A DNA stretch of 64,000 bases from contig JAEUTO010000002.1 in the NCBI GenBank assembly GCA_016787785.1, forward strand, positions 27,408 through 91,407. The letters run 5' to 3'. This document shows, piece by piece, positions 1 through 8,347 of this stretch. The notes beneath the pieces were generated by a model that worked only from the letters and a program-made list of their open reading frames with translations, did no database searches and was not told the origin of the DNA. This stretch comes from Bacteroidia bacterium (GTDB lineage: Bacteria; Bacteroidota; Bacteroidia; B-17B0; Aurantibacillaceae). The first letter of the stretch is position 1. Every line of letters starts with the position of its first letter. Both the position numbers and the translations under genes were made by a program.

Positions 1-31
1 GCAAAAATAAATTCAGAAAAAATAATTAAGC

Positions 32-1105
32 ATGTCTACAACAGATAATACATTTTCCCTTACTCAATATGCGCACGGCGCGGGCTGCGGTTGTAAAATT
101 GCGCCACAGGTTTTAAAAGAGATATTGCAGGGTTCTGTTTCACAGCCCGGAAAAAATTTATTGGTTGGCAACAGCAGCAATGATGATGCCGCCGTATATG
201 ATCTTGAAAACGGCACTGCATTGATTTCTACTACCGATTTTTTTATGCCCATTGTTGATGATGCTTTTGATTTTGGAAGAATTGCTGCAGCAAATGCAAT
301 TAGCGATGTATATGCAATGGGTGGTAAACCCATTATGGCATTAGCAATTTTAGGGTGGCCCATTCAAAAAATTCCAACATCGGTTGCGCAAAAAGTAATT
401 GAGGGCGCAAGAACCGTTTGTGCACAAGCAGGAATTGCATTGGCAGGTGGACACAGTATTGATACGTTAGAACCTATGTTTGGTTTATCGGTAAATGGAT
501 TGATCGATATAAAAGACCTTAAAAAAAATGATACAGCACAAGAAGGCGATATTCTCTTTTTAACTAAGGCAATTGGCGTTGGCGTATTATCCACAGCGCA
601 AAAAAGAGGCTTGTTAAAAGAGGAAGACAAACTTATTTTAATAGAGCAATTAACACAATTAAATACTATTGGAGAAAAATTGGGAAAGTTAAGCGGCGTG
701 ACAGCAATGACAGATGTTACAGGTTTTGGTCTTTTAGGTCATTTGATAGAAATGGCAAAGGGCAGTAATTTATCTGCAGTTATTGATTATTCTGCAGTAC
801 CAAAAATTTCTTCTGTATCTTTTTACTTAAAACAAAACACCATACCTGACGCAACTTTTAGAAATTGGAATGCTTATAGTGCCGATACAGAAATAAAACC
901 CAATGTAGATGTAATGGAAGCATTTAATTTATTGCCCGATCCGCAAACGAACGGCGGCCTGTTATTTTCTGCAACACCCACGGCTGTAGAAGAAATAAAA
1001 GACTTGTTAAAAAAGAATGGGCTCGAAAATTTTATCACACCAATAGGTAAAATGATAAAAAAAGAAGAAAAAGTGATAAGAATTGAGAAATCCTTATCTT
1101 CGTAG
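32..1105 (+). CDS. selD: Selenide, water dikinase (selenophosphate synthase)
   Basis: Makes selenophosphate from selenide and ATP, the selenium donor for selenocysteine or for tRNA 2-selenouridine. The 357 residues match the usual length of the family. The N-terminal motif HGAGCGCK is present: Cys19 corresponds to the catalytic Cys17 of the E. coli enzyme and Lys22 to its Lys20, so this is the Cys form and not the selenocysteine form. Other family blocks seen are DDAAVYDL (about 51-58), TDFFMPIVDD, GGKPIMALAILGWP, TDVTGFGLLGH (about 227-237) and DPQTNGG (about 302-308). The ATG at 32 lies just before the first conserved block. No selA, selB or mnmH is in the window, so which selenium product is made cannot be told. 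The next gene, nadK, follows after 43 bases on the same strand. Confidence 0.96.
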   Translation: MSTTDNTFSLTQYAHGAGCGCKIAPQVLKEILQGSVSQPGKNLLVGNSSNDDAAVYDLENGTALISTTDFFMPIVDDAFDFGRIAAANAISDVYAMGGKPIMALAILGWPIQKIPTSVAQKVIEGARTVCAQAGIALAGGHSIDTLEPMFGLSVNGLIDIKDLKKNDTAQEGDILFLTKAIGVGVLSTAQKRGLLKEEDKLILIEQLTQLNTIGEKLGKLSGVTAMTDVTGFGLLGHLIEMAKGSNLSAVIDYSAVPKISSVSFYLKQNTIPDATFRNWNAYSADTEIKPNVDVMEAFNLLPDPQTNGGLLFSATPTAVEEIKDLLKKNGLENFITPIGKMIKKEEKVIRIEKSLSS

Positions 1106-1148
1106 TGCCTGAAACAAATTACCGTCTAAATTTAAACCAGCCTTACAC

Positions 1149-2027
1149 ATGACAATTGCAGTTTACGCTCGTTCAACAAAAGATAATCATTCAGCTTACA
1201 TCGAACAAATTTACACAATACTCAAAGCAGAGAAGGTGGATTTGATCATATATGAACCGTATTATAAATTCCTAAAAGAAACTTATAAGTTAGATCTGCC
1301 AATTGAAACTTTTTCAAATTCTGAAGAGTTGATATCTAAAGGATCTTACTTAATTTGTTTAGGCGGCGATGGTACCATGCTTGAAACGGTTGCTTTCGTA
1401 AAAAATTCCGGCATTCCCGTTCTTGGCGTAAACACTGGTCGTTTGGGTTTCCTTGCTTCTGTAAATAAAGATGATCTTACCAAGGCATTATTACAATTAT
1501 TAAAAGAACAATTTACTTTAGATAAACGTGAATTAATTGAGATCACCGGCTGCGCTAATTGCTTTGAAGATGTAAATTATGCTTTAAATGAATTTACTAT
1601 CCACAAAAAAGATAGTAGCGCCATGATAAATATTGATACTTATATCGACGGCGTTTTTCTTAACTCTTATTTTGCTGATGGGCTGATTGTTTCTACACCT
1701 ACTGGTTCTACAGCATATTCGTTAAGTTGCGGCGGGCCAATCATGATGCCCGACTCAGATAATTTTATCATCACCCCAATTGCGCCACATAATTTAACTG
1801 TACGTCCAATTGTTGTTTCAAACAATAAACAAATTAGTTTTAAAGTAAGCGGCCGAAGCGATAGCTTTAATATAGCTCTCGATTCGCGCAGCGCCCAAAT
1901 ACCTTCCAACTCCGAAATAATTATTAAAAAAGCCAATTTCAGGATCAATCTTATTAATCTCGAAGGGCAGCATTTCTTCACCACCTTACGCAATAAAATG
2001 ATGTGGGGGCTTGATAGACGGCAATAA
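1149..2027 (+). CDS. nadK: NAD kinase
   Basis: Phosphorylates NAD to NADP using ATP or polyphosphate; cytoplasmic. The 292 residues are the normal length. The signature GGDGTML is at about residues 72-78, the TPTGSTAYSLSCGGP block at about 183-197, and the HNLTVRP block near 217. The ATG at 1149 gives an N-terminus (MTIAVYAR) that starts directly in the first beta strand of the fold. It lies 43 bases after selD on the same strand, so the two may be co-transcribed, though no functional link is evident. Identification is secure from these motifs. Confidence 0.95.
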   Translation: MTIAVYARSTKDNHSAYIEQIYTILKAEKVDLIIYEPYYKFLKETYKLDLPIETFSNSEELISKGSYLICLGGDGTMLETVAFVKNSGIPVLGVNTGRLGFLASVNKDDLTKALLQLLKEQFTLDKRELIEITGCANCFEDVNYALNEFTIHKKDSSAMINIDTYIDGVFLNSYFADGLIVSTPTGSTAYSLSCGGPIMMPDSDNFIITPIAPHNLTVRPIVVSNNKQISFKVSGRSDSFNIALDSRSAQIPSNSEIIIKKANFRINLINLEGQHFFTTLRNKMMWGLDRRQ

Positions 2028-2098
2028 GTATATCTAAACGGTTTAGTTGTTTCTTTGATTTTATTTTTTTAGATTTGGGTATATATATCAATATCCAC

Positions 2099-4405
2099 AT
2101 GAAAAAAACTACACTATTATTATCCCTGGGTTTACTATTTTCTTTTGGCATTAGTGCACAAAGTAATAACGATAAATTCTGGTCGCCAATTAGCGAATCG
2201 GCAATTAACCAAACAGGCAAAAGACAAATAGTTCCTAATAAATATTTGGCTTTTCAATTGAACGGTAACGATCTTCAAACACAATTGCTTACCGCGCCTC
2301 ACGAAAACAATGTGAGAATAAACCAAAGCACTTGTATAATTACATTACCGTTGCCAAACGGAACTCTTCAAAAATTTAAAGTTGTTGAAAGTCCTATTAT
2401 GGAAGATGGGTTGGCTGCGCAGTTTCCCAACATTAAAACATATAGCATAAAAGGTATTGACGATGCTTATGCAAATGGAAAATTAGACTGGACGCCTGAA
2501 TTTGGTTTTCACGGAATGGTGCGCTCTATAAATGGTGATTATTTTATTGATCCATATTGCTTACAAAATGTAAAAGATTACATTACTTATTATACAGCAG
2601 ATTTTGTAAAAGACCCGTCACAAACTCTTCCTGAAGTTGGCGTTCTTCCAAACAAAGATGAGAAAGCACAATCATCAACTTCACCTAAAAAAAAAGGCGA
2701 AAACGAAACAACAATAAGTAGTGTGCCTCCTGCAGTTTGTGTTGGTGCTCAATTAAGAAAATACCGTTTAGCAGTTGCTTGTACAGGCGAGTATGCTGTG
2801 GCAGCTACAGGATCTACTACACCAACCGTAGCGCAAACATTAGCAAAAATTGTTACAAGTGTTAACCGCGTTGACGGTGTTTATGAAACTGAAGTAGCAG
2901 TGCGTTTAGTGCTTGTTGCAACAGAAACAAATGTTGTTTATACATCTGCAGCTACAGATCCTTTTAATGGAAATAACAATGCAAATACTTTGATTGGCGA
3001 AAGTCAAAGTGTAATTACAGCTAGCATTGGAACAGCAAATTTTGATATCGGTCACACATTTAGTACCGGTGGCGGCGGATTGGCCGGCCTTGGCGTTGTT
3101 TGTAACAACGGGCAAAAAGCAAGCGGTATTACAGGAAGTCCTAGTCCTGTTGGCGACCCATATGACATTGATTATGTAGCTCACGAAATGGGTCATCAGT
3201 TTGCAGGTAATCATACATTTAATTCAACAGTTGGTAGCTGCGGTGGCGGAAACAGAAATGCATCAACAGCTGTTGAGCCCGGCAGCGGTATTACAATTAT
3301 GGCGTATGCAGGTATTTGTGGTTCTCAAGATCTTGCGCCTAATAGCATTGCTTATTTTCACGCGATCAGTTACGACGAGATCGTAAATTTTACAAACGGT
3401 GGTAGCGGTAACTCTTGTCCGGTAACAACCACAACCGGTAATCAACCTCCAGTTGTTACAGGTTCAGGCAATTATGTTGTACCTAAATCTACTCCCTTTA
3501 TTTTAACAGGTAGCGCTTTAGATCCGGATGGAGACGTTTTAACGTATTCTTGGGAAGAAACAGATCTTGGTGTTTCGGGTAACTGGAATTCTGGTAACAA
3601 GAATTTTTTTATGTCTTACACGCCTACTCCAACACCTTCGCGTATGTTCCCCAAACAAAGTGTTGTATTAAGTGGAAATTATACAGGAACAAAAGGCGAA
3701 TACGTTCCTGCAACGCAACAAACTTTACAATTTAGATTAACCGCCCGCGATAACAAAATGGGCGGCGGCGGCGTTTGTTATGCTATTAATAACGTAACTG
3801 TTTCCGGTACTGCTGGCCCTTTAGCCGTAACTTATCCTGATGCTGCTGCAATTGTATGGGGCGTTGGCACACCTCAAACAATCACATGGGCTGTAAACGG
3901 AACTAATGCTGCCCCGGTTTCTTGTGATTCTGTGAGAGTTTTAATTTCATATAATGGCGGAACAACTTATAGTACTTTAATAGGCTCAACTCCAAATGAT
4001 GGTACAGAATTAATTACTGCACCAACATTAACTGCAACAATAGCTACTTGTAGAATTAAAGTTGAATCAAAAGGAAATATCTTTTATGATGTAAGTAATA
4101 ATAATTTTACTATTTCAATTAACGTTGGTTTAAGTTCGTTATCAAAATCTAATCCAATTGGTTTATCGGTTTGGCCTAACCCATTTAGTAATCAGGTAAA
4201 TTTTGCTGTTGGAAATTTACAAGCAGAAAGTTTAACCGAAGTTAAAGTTATAGATGTTTTAGGAAAAGTAATTTTACAAAAAAACTATACTAATAAAACC
4301 GAGCTTAACGAAACGCTTGATCTTTCAGGTGTAAGTACTGGTGTTTATTTTATTAATGTAACAAATAACAACAAAACTGCTTTTTACAGAGTTGTAAAAA
4401 ACTAG
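2099..4405 (+). CDS. Secreted reprolysin-like zinc metalloprotease with T9SS sorting domain
   Basis: Predicted extracellular protease of the metzincin type (reprolysin_4-like). The start at 2099 is preferred over an in-frame ATG at 2075 because it gives a clean signal peptide (MKKTTLLLSLGLLFSFG...SAQ) and a 768-residue protein. The zinc site is HEMGHQFAGNH at about residues 362-372: all three His and the Glu are present, but the usual Gly at the eighth position is Ala, with a Gly next to it. A Met-turn block (GITIMAYAGIC) follows at about 397-407. An Ig/cadherin-like region comes next. The last ~80 residues (from about 690: VWPNPFSNQVNF ... VLGKVILQ ... STGVYFINV) form a type A T9SS sorting domain, so the protein should be exported and cleaved or surface-anchored. 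A strong terminator follows. Substrate unknown. Confidence 0.88.
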   Translation: MKKTTLLLSLGLLFSFGISAQSNNDKFWSPISESAINQTGKRQIVPNKYLAFQLNGNDLQTQLLTAPHENNVRINQSTCIITLPLPNGTLQKFKVVESPIMEDGLAAQFPNIKTYSIKGIDDAYANGKLDWTPEFGFHGMVRSINGDYFIDPYCLQNVKDYITYYTADFVKDPSQTLPEVGVLPNKDEKAQSSTSPKKKGENETTISSVPPAVCVGAQLRKYRLAVACTGEYAVAATGSTTPTVAQTLAKIVTSVNRVDGVYETEVAVRLVLVATETNVVYTSAATDPFNGNNNANTLIGESQSVITASIGTANFDIGHTFSTGGGGLAGLGVVCNNGQKASGITGSPSPVGDPYDIDYVAHEMGHQFAGNHTFNSTVGSCGGGNRNASTAVEPGSGITIMAYAGICGSQDLAPNSIAYFHAISYDEIVNFTNGGSGNSCPVTTTTGNQPPVVTGSGNYVVPKSTPFILTGSALDPDGDVLTYSWEETDLGVSGNWNSGNKNFFMSYTPTPTPSRMFPKQSVVLSGNYTGTKGEYVPATQQTLQFRLTARDNKMGGGGVCYAINNVTVSGTAGPLAVTYPDAAAIVWGVGTPQTITWAVNGTNAAPVSCDSVRVLISYNGGTTYSTLIGSTPNDGTELITAPTLTATIATCRIKVESKGNIFYDVSNNNFTISINVGLSSLSKSNPIGLSVWPNPFSNQVNFAVGNLQAESLTEVKVIDVLGKVILQKNYTNKTELNETLDLSGVSTGVYFINVTNNNKTAFYRVVKN

Positions 4406-4421
4406 GTTAAGATTGACGAAT

Positions 4422-4456
4422 AAAAAAAGGCTGCTTATTACAAGCAGCCTTTTTTT
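4422..4456. terminator. Bidirectional rho-independent terminator
   Basis: A hairpin with arms AAGGCTGCTT and AAGCAGCCTT, a five-base loop, an A-run on the left and a T-run on the right. It lies between the convergent protease gene and folE and can serve both strands. Confidence 0.9.
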
Positions 4457-4475
4457 ATTTTTTATAATTACTTTA

Positions 4476-5195
4476 TTAATATTGCGTTTTCATTTCAATA
4501 TATTTTAAAAATTCCTGCTTGGTAATTTCGTTTGCAAATTTTCCACCGTAAAAAGAAGTTACAGTTGCTGAATTTGCATCCTGCACACCTCTTGATGAAA
4601 CGCAAAGATGTTTAGCATCAATTAAAATGGCCACATCTTCTGTTTTTAAAACGCTTTGTAATTCTTTTGCTATTTGAATGGTTAAACGCTCTTGTACTTG
4701 TGGGCGTTTAGCAAAATATTGAACAATGCGATTTAGTTTTGATAAACCTATTACCTTTCCATTTGAAATATACGCTACATGCGCTTTTCCAAAAATAGGC
4801 ACAAAATGGTGTTCGCAATTGCTGTAAAAAGTAATATCCTTTTCAACCAACATTTGATTGTATTGGTATTTATTATCAAACAGTTTTGCAACCGGTTTAT
4901 TTGCAGGATCCAATCCACTAAAAATTTCTGTTACATACATTTTTGCAACCCGATTCGGCGTGCCTTTTAAACTATCGTCATTTAGATCCAAACCAAGTGT
5001 TTCCATAATTTCTTTAAAATGGAACTCGATCTTTTTTATTTTTTCATCGTTGCTCATATCAAATGCATTTTTTTTCATAGGTGTTTCACTGCCTGAGCTC
5101 ATATGCTCGTTCCCGATCTCATCAGCACTTAATTCGCTTAACAATACTGTATCGTCTTTATGCAGGGTACTCAACATAATTTCTTTCTGTTTCAT
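4476..5195 (-). CDS. folE: GTP cyclohydrolase I
   Basis: Converts GTP to 7,8-dihydroneopterin triphosphate, the entry step to folate, queuosine and tetrahydropterins. The 239 residues include a longer, acidic, poorly conserved N-terminal tail (about 1-50) before the core. Zinc and catalytic residues are visible: CEHH at 127-130 (Cys127, His129, His130) and KHLCVSSRG with Cys198, so this is the type I zinc enzyme. The first ATG (5195) overlaps the upstream PTPS gene by 38 bases and a second ATG (5177) by 20; either would give translational coupling, and I cannot decide between them. Its overlap with a PTPS gene suggests the product feeds that enzyme directly. Confidence 0.94.
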   Translation of the reverse strand: MKQKEIMLSTLHKDDTVLLSELSADEIGNEHMSSGSETPMKKNAFDMSNDEKIKKIEFHFKEIMETLGLDLNDDSLKGTPNRVAKMYVTEIFSGLDPANKPVAKLFDNKYQYNQMLVEKDITFYSNCEHHFVPIFGKAHVAYISNGKVIGLSKLNRIVQYFAKRPQVQERLTIQIAKELQSVLKTEDVAILIDAKHLCVSSRGVQDANSATVTSFYGGKFANEITKQEFLKYIEMKTQY

Positions 5196-5571
5196 ATAAC
5201 ACTATTTTTAGTTCGTATTTTTTTTCAAGCTTTGGGCGTAAAATATTGTAAATAACTACTGCAATATTTTCCGCCGTTGGATTTAGATCTTTAAATTCTA
5301 CCGTATCTAAATTTAAATTCTTGTGGTCAAATTTTTCTATAACATGCTCTTTAATAAGATCGCTTAAAACTTTTAGATCAATAACATATCCTGTTATTGG
5401 ATCAACCTCGCCAATTACTTTTACAATCAATTCGTAATTATGTCCGTGATAGTTCGCATAATTGCATTTACCAAAAAGCAAAGCATTTTCTGCATCCGTT
5501 AGTGCGGGACTATGAAGTCTGTGCGCAGCATTAAAATGCTCTTTTCTATAAACAGCAATTTTCTGTTCCAT
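5158..5571 (-). CDS. 6-pyruvoyl/6-carboxy-tetrahydropterin synthase, copy 1
   Basis: Acts on dihydroneopterin triphosphate, the FolE product, to give either 6-pyruvoyl- or 6-carboxy-tetrahydropterin. The 137-residue protein has the complete T-fold set: zinc His17 (FNAAHRL) and His42/His44 (YHGHNYE), catalytic Cys36 in FGKC, the DHKNLNLD block (Asp82, His83), and Glu127 in LYETERNYVEY. The FGKC..N.HGHNY spacing resembles eukaryotic PTPS more than E. coli QueD, whose loop is shorter. The gene overlaps folE, which lies downstream. No queC, queE or queF is in the window, so a role in tetrahydropterin cofactor synthesis is as likely as queuosine. A paralogue lies 159 bases upstream. Confidence 0.88.
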   Translation of the reverse strand: MEQKIAVYRKEHFNAAHRLHSPALTDAENALLFGKCNYANYHGHNYELIVKVIGEVDPITGYVIDLKVLSDLIKEHVIEKFDHKNLNLDTVEFKDLNPTAENIAVVIYNILRPKLEKKYELKIVLYETERNYVEYPA

Positions 5572-5730
5572 GTTTCTTTTTTAAATCAGAAATAGGTGGT
5601 TAGGCTATACTAATTAATTTTTATAAACGGTGTGTAAGAAGTTTGCTTACAAAGAGTTTATAAATTTGATATACAATTTTACAAAATTGTTTCCGAGAAT
5701 AAAGTTAAGAATTACTTTTAGAAAAAAAAG

Positions 5731-6141
5731 CTATGCGCCGAAGTATTCTACGCCAATACGGGGCGTTTCGTATAATTTAACACAGTGTAAATCAACACCT
5801 TTGGGTAAATGTGGCACTATCTGCTTCCAAATACCAATAGCCAGGTTTTCGGTGCTGGCAAGCACGCCTGACATAAAATCCACATCTAAATTAAGATTTC
5901 TGTGGTCGAGTTTTTCGCAAACCTGCTCCTGCAAAATTTTACTTAAAACCTTGGCATCCATTAAAAAACCGGTATCAGGGTCAATATTCCCTTTAATTGT
6001 AACTATTAATTCGTAGTTATGGCCATGCCAGTTAGCGTTGGCGCATTTTCCAAAAACCTCAACGTTTTTTTCCTCACTCCATGAAGGATTATACAATTTA
6101 TGAGCGGCGTTAAAATGTTCGTGGCGGGTAAGATAAATCAT
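5731..6141 (-). CDS. 6-pyruvoyl/6-carboxy-tetrahydropterin synthase, copy 2
   Basis: Paralogue of the gene downstream, 136 residues, with all active-site residues kept: His14 (FNAAHKL), Cys33 (FGKC), His39/His41 (WHGHNYE), Asp79-His80 in DHRNLNLD, and Glu125 in YETPRIGVEYFG. It differs from copy 1 in the stretch before FGKC and in the C-terminal half, so it is a diverged and not a recent duplicate. A perfect Bacteroidetes -7 element (TAGATTTG, 6153-6146) ends four bases before its ATG, suggesting a leaderless transcript running on through copy 1 and folE. Which copy serves queuosine and which serves another pterin cannot be told from sequence. Confidence 0.87.
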   Translation of the reverse strand: MIYLTRHEHFNAAHKLYNPSWSEEKNVEVFGKCANANWHGHNYELIVTIKGNIDPDTGFLMDAKVLSKILQEQVCEKLDHRNLNLDVDFMSGVLASTENLAIGIWKQIVPHLPKGVDLHCVKLYETPRIGVEYFGA

Positions 6142-6145
6142 AGCA

Positions 6146-6153
6146 CAAATCTA
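6146..6153 (-). promoter_or_regulatory. -7 promoter element TAGATTTG for PTPS copy 2
   Basis: Perfect match to the Bacteroidetes TAnnTTTG -7 consensus, read on the minus strand. It ends four bases before the ATG at 6141. No convincing -33 TTG was seen at the usual distance. Confidence 0.55.
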
Positions 6154-6243
6154 CATATTTAAATTATTTTAATAAGTCATTAACATGCAAAAACTGAGAA
6201 AAATCATTTTGTTATTGTAGTTCCGATTAGTGTAATTAATCCT

Positions 6244-6251
6244 TAATTTTG
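6244..6251 (+). promoter_or_regulatory. -7 promoter element TAATTTTG for mqnB
   Basis: Perfect TAnnTTTG match ending three bases before the ATG at 6255. With the PTPS element on the other strand it forms a divergent promoter pair in a gap of about 110 bases. Confidence 0.6.
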
Positions 6252-6254
6252 AGT

Positions 6255-6917
6255 ATGCCCAAGTTTTTAATAGTTGCTGCGACAAAACAAGAGATCCAAC
6301 CACTTTTAACTCATTTTAATGTCACCGTAACTTCCGACGAAGGGTTATTTACAAGTAATAGCGAGCCTAATATTTCCATTTTAATAACTGGCGTTGGCAT
6401 GGTTAATACGGCTTATCAAATGGGCAGATATTCGCATACTGTATTTGATCATATTATTAACGTTGGTGTTTGTGGTGCTTTTGATCGCGATCTAAAACCT
6501 GGTGAAGTTGTAGTTGTGGTGGAAGATACGATAAGCGAAATGGGTGCCGAAGACGATAACCTGTTTATTAAATATACCGACATGAATTTAGGGGGAACAA
6601 ATGTTTACACGCACCAAATCCGTTTCCAAAACCCTTCGCTGGATCTTCTAAAAAAAGTTAAAGCAATTACCGTTAATAAAGTTCATGGTAATGAAGCCAG
6701 TATTAAAAACGTATCGTCGCTTTTTGAGGCCCATGTTGAAAGCATGGAAGGAGCCGCTTTTTTCAGGGGTTGTGTTGGTTTATCAGAAAATTATTACCAA
6801 CTAAGAGCTGTTTCAAATTACGTAGAAAAGCGTGATAAAAGTAAATGGAATATGCCGTTAGCCATAAACAATTTGAATAGCTTTGTTGTTACTTTAATTA
6901 CAGACCTCAACAAATGA
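6255..6917 (+). CDS. mqnB: Futalosine hydrolase
   Basis: Hydrolyses futalosine to dehypoxanthine futalosine in the alternative (futalosine) menaquinone pathway. The 220-residue protein has the nucleoside phosphorylase/hydrolase fold, with ITGVGMVNTAYQMG near 50, INVGVCGAFD near 75, and ESMEGAAFF in the C-terminal half, where the Glu contacts the ribose in this family. The ATG at 6255 is chosen over an upstream TTG at 6249 because the TTG lies inside the -7 promoter element. The gene overlaps mqnD by four bases (ATGA), which is typical coupling and confirms the pathway assignment. Confidence 0.92.
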   Translation: MPKFLIVAATKQEIQPLLTHFNVTVTSDEGLFTSNSEPNISILITGVGMVNTAYQMGRYSHTVFDHIINVGVCGAFDRDLKPGEVVVVVEDTISEMGAEDDNLFIKYTDMNLGGTNVYTHQIRFQNPSLDLLKKVKAITVNKVHGNEASIKNVSSLFEAHVESMEGAAFFRGCVGLSENYYQLRAVSNYVEKRDKSKWNMPLAINNLNSFVVTLITDLNK

Positions 6918-7741
6918 AATTAACCATAGGATATTCGCCCTGCCCAAATGATTGTTTTATTTTTGACGCACTCATTCATAATAAAATTGATACGGAAGGC
7001 CTGCAGTTTGAAGTGCGTTTGGAAGATGTTGAATCTCTAAATCAAAAAGCGCTACATGGCTATTTAGATATCACAAAATTAAGCTACCATGCTTATGCTT
7101 ACGCATTGAACCATTATATTTTACTGCGGTCGGGCAGCGCTTTGGGCTTTAATTGCGGTCCGCTCTTAGTTCATTCTACAAAATTTAAACTCGATCTTGA
7201 GAATATGAAAGTGGCAATTCCTGGTAAATTAACCACTGCTAATTTATTATTGTCGATTGCCTTTCCGGATCTTAAAGATAAAAAAGAATATGTTTTTAAC
7301 GAGATAGAAAATGCGGTTTTAAGTGGTGAAGTAGATGCGGGTTTGATCATTCACGAAAACAGATTTACTTACAAAGAAAAAGGACTTGAAAAAATATTGG
7401 ACCTTGGAGAATATTGGGACGCTATGATCCACGCCCCTATTCCACTTGGCGGCATTGTTATAAAAAGAAATTTAGATACCGAGCTTCAACAAAAAGTAAA
7501 TCGCTTAATTAAAAAAAGTGTAGAGTTTGCTTTTGCGAATCCGGAAAGTTGTATGGACTATGTAAGAGCACACGCACAGGAAATGAGCGAAGAAGTAATG
7601 AAAAAACACATTGCGCTTTACGTGAACGATTTTTCTATCGATCTTGGTGAAACAGGAATTAATGCCGTTAAATTATTATTTGACAAAGCCAAAGAGCTTC
7701 ATTTATTTAAATACAATGATGAAAAATTGGTCATTGATTGA
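6914..7741 (+). CDS. mqnD: 1,4-dihydroxy-6-naphthoate synthase
   Basis: Converts cyclic dehypoxanthine futalosine to 1,4-dihydroxy-6-naphthoate in the futalosine route to menaquinone. It is 275 residues long with a periplasmic-binding-protein-like fold. The N-terminal motif YSPCPNDCFIFDALI is diagnostic, and further conserved stretches are LDITKLSYHAYAY, GSALGFNCGPLLV and DAGLIIHENRFTY. Its ATG overlaps the mqnB stop codon (ATGA). mqnA, mqnC and mqnE are not in the window and must lie elsewhere. Confidence 0.94.
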   Translation: MKLTIGYSPCPNDCFIFDALIHNKIDTEGLQFEVRLEDVESLNQKALHGYLDITKLSYHAYAYALNHYILLRSGSALGFNCGPLLVHSTKFKLDLENMKVAIPGKLTTANLLLSIAFPDLKDKKEYVFNEIENAVLSGEVDAGLIIHENRFTYKEKGLEKILDLGEYWDAMIHAPIPLGGIVIKRNLDTELQQKVNRLIKKSVEFAFANPESCMDYVRAHAQEMSEEVMKKHIALYVNDFSIDLGETGINAVKLLFDKAKELHLFKYNDEKLVID

Positions 7742-7742
7742 C

Positions 7743-7835
7743 TTAACCACAAAGCTAACGAAGCTGTTTTTCGCATAGAACGATAAGAAAAATGCTTTGC
7801 GAGCTTAGTGCTTTCTTTGTACTCTTAGTGGTTAA
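7743..7835. repeat. Inverted-repeat element between mqnD and folA
   Basis: A 93-base stretch bounded by TTAACCAC (7743-7750) and GTGGTTAA (7828-7835), filling the gap between two convergent genes. A related TTAACCACAAAG segment occurs at 38333. The termini could fold into a hairpin. It looks like a dispersed non-coding repeat or its remnant; no ORF is inside. Confidence 0.6.
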
Positions 7836-7839
7836 ATAT

Positions 7840-8325
7840 TTACTTGATTCGCTCCCACTTCTGAAATCTAAAATCATATTTGTTCTTTTCGTCAGACCTG
7901 TGTGGTTCTTCCCAAACTAACTTAAATTCGTTTTTATTTATTTCCGGAAAAAAAGTATCTGCCTCAAATTTATGATCAATAACTGTTCTGTAAATTTCAT
8001 TAACATAGTCCATCGAAACTTTAAATATTTCGGCGCCACCGGTTATAAAAACTTTATCCTCCGTCAAATATTTTAATGCACCTTCTACCGAATGAAAGAT
8101 CTCTGCGCCGTCTACTTTATAATCGCCGCTGCGGGTAATAATCACATTCTTTCTTCCGGGCAGCAAACGTCCAATGCTTTCATAGGTCTTACGGCCCATA
8201 ATAACAGGACAGCCCATGGTAGTGGCCTTAAAAAACTTAAGATCGGCTGGTAAATGGCAAAGCAATTGGTTGTCTTTGCCAATGCCATTATTTAAATCTG
8301 TTACAACTATAGCGGCAATTATCAT
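7840..8325 (-). CDS. folA: Dihydrofolate reductase
   Basis: Reduces dihydrofolate to tetrahydrofolate with NADPH. The 161 residues match the family length. NNGIGKDNQLLCHLPADLKFFK holds the Met20-type loop and the catalytic Asp28; GRKTYESIGRLLPGRKNVIITR and VFITGGAEIF (NADPH binding) follow in order, and the C-terminal FEADTFFPE block is present. It is convergent with mqnD and divergent from the glycosyltransferase at 8348, with only 22 bases between the starts. It is separate from the pterin block at 4.5-6.1 kb. Confidence 0.95.
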   Translation of the reverse strand: MIIAAIVVTDLNNGIGKDNQLLCHLPADLKFFKATTMGCPVIMGRKTYESIGRLLPGRKNVIITRSGDYKVDGAEIFHSVEGALKYLTEDKVFITGGAEIFKVSMDYVNEIYRTVIDHKFEADTFFPEINKNEFKLVWEEPHRSDEKNKYDFRFQKWERIK

Positions 8326-8333
8326 ATTAAGGT

Positions 8334-8341
8334 TATTTTTG
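8334..8341 (+). promoter_or_regulatory. -7 promoter element TATTTTTG for the glycosyltransferase gene
   Basis: Perfect TAnnTTTG match ending six bases before the GTG start at 8348. It supports that start, and transcription would begin at or next to the start codon. Confidence 0.5.
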
Positions 8342-8347
8342 TGAAAC

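Noticed and set aside
5630..6016. Plus-strand ORF of 128 codons over PTPS copy 2
   Set aside because: Antisense shadow of a well-supported PTPS gene, no recognisable sequence.
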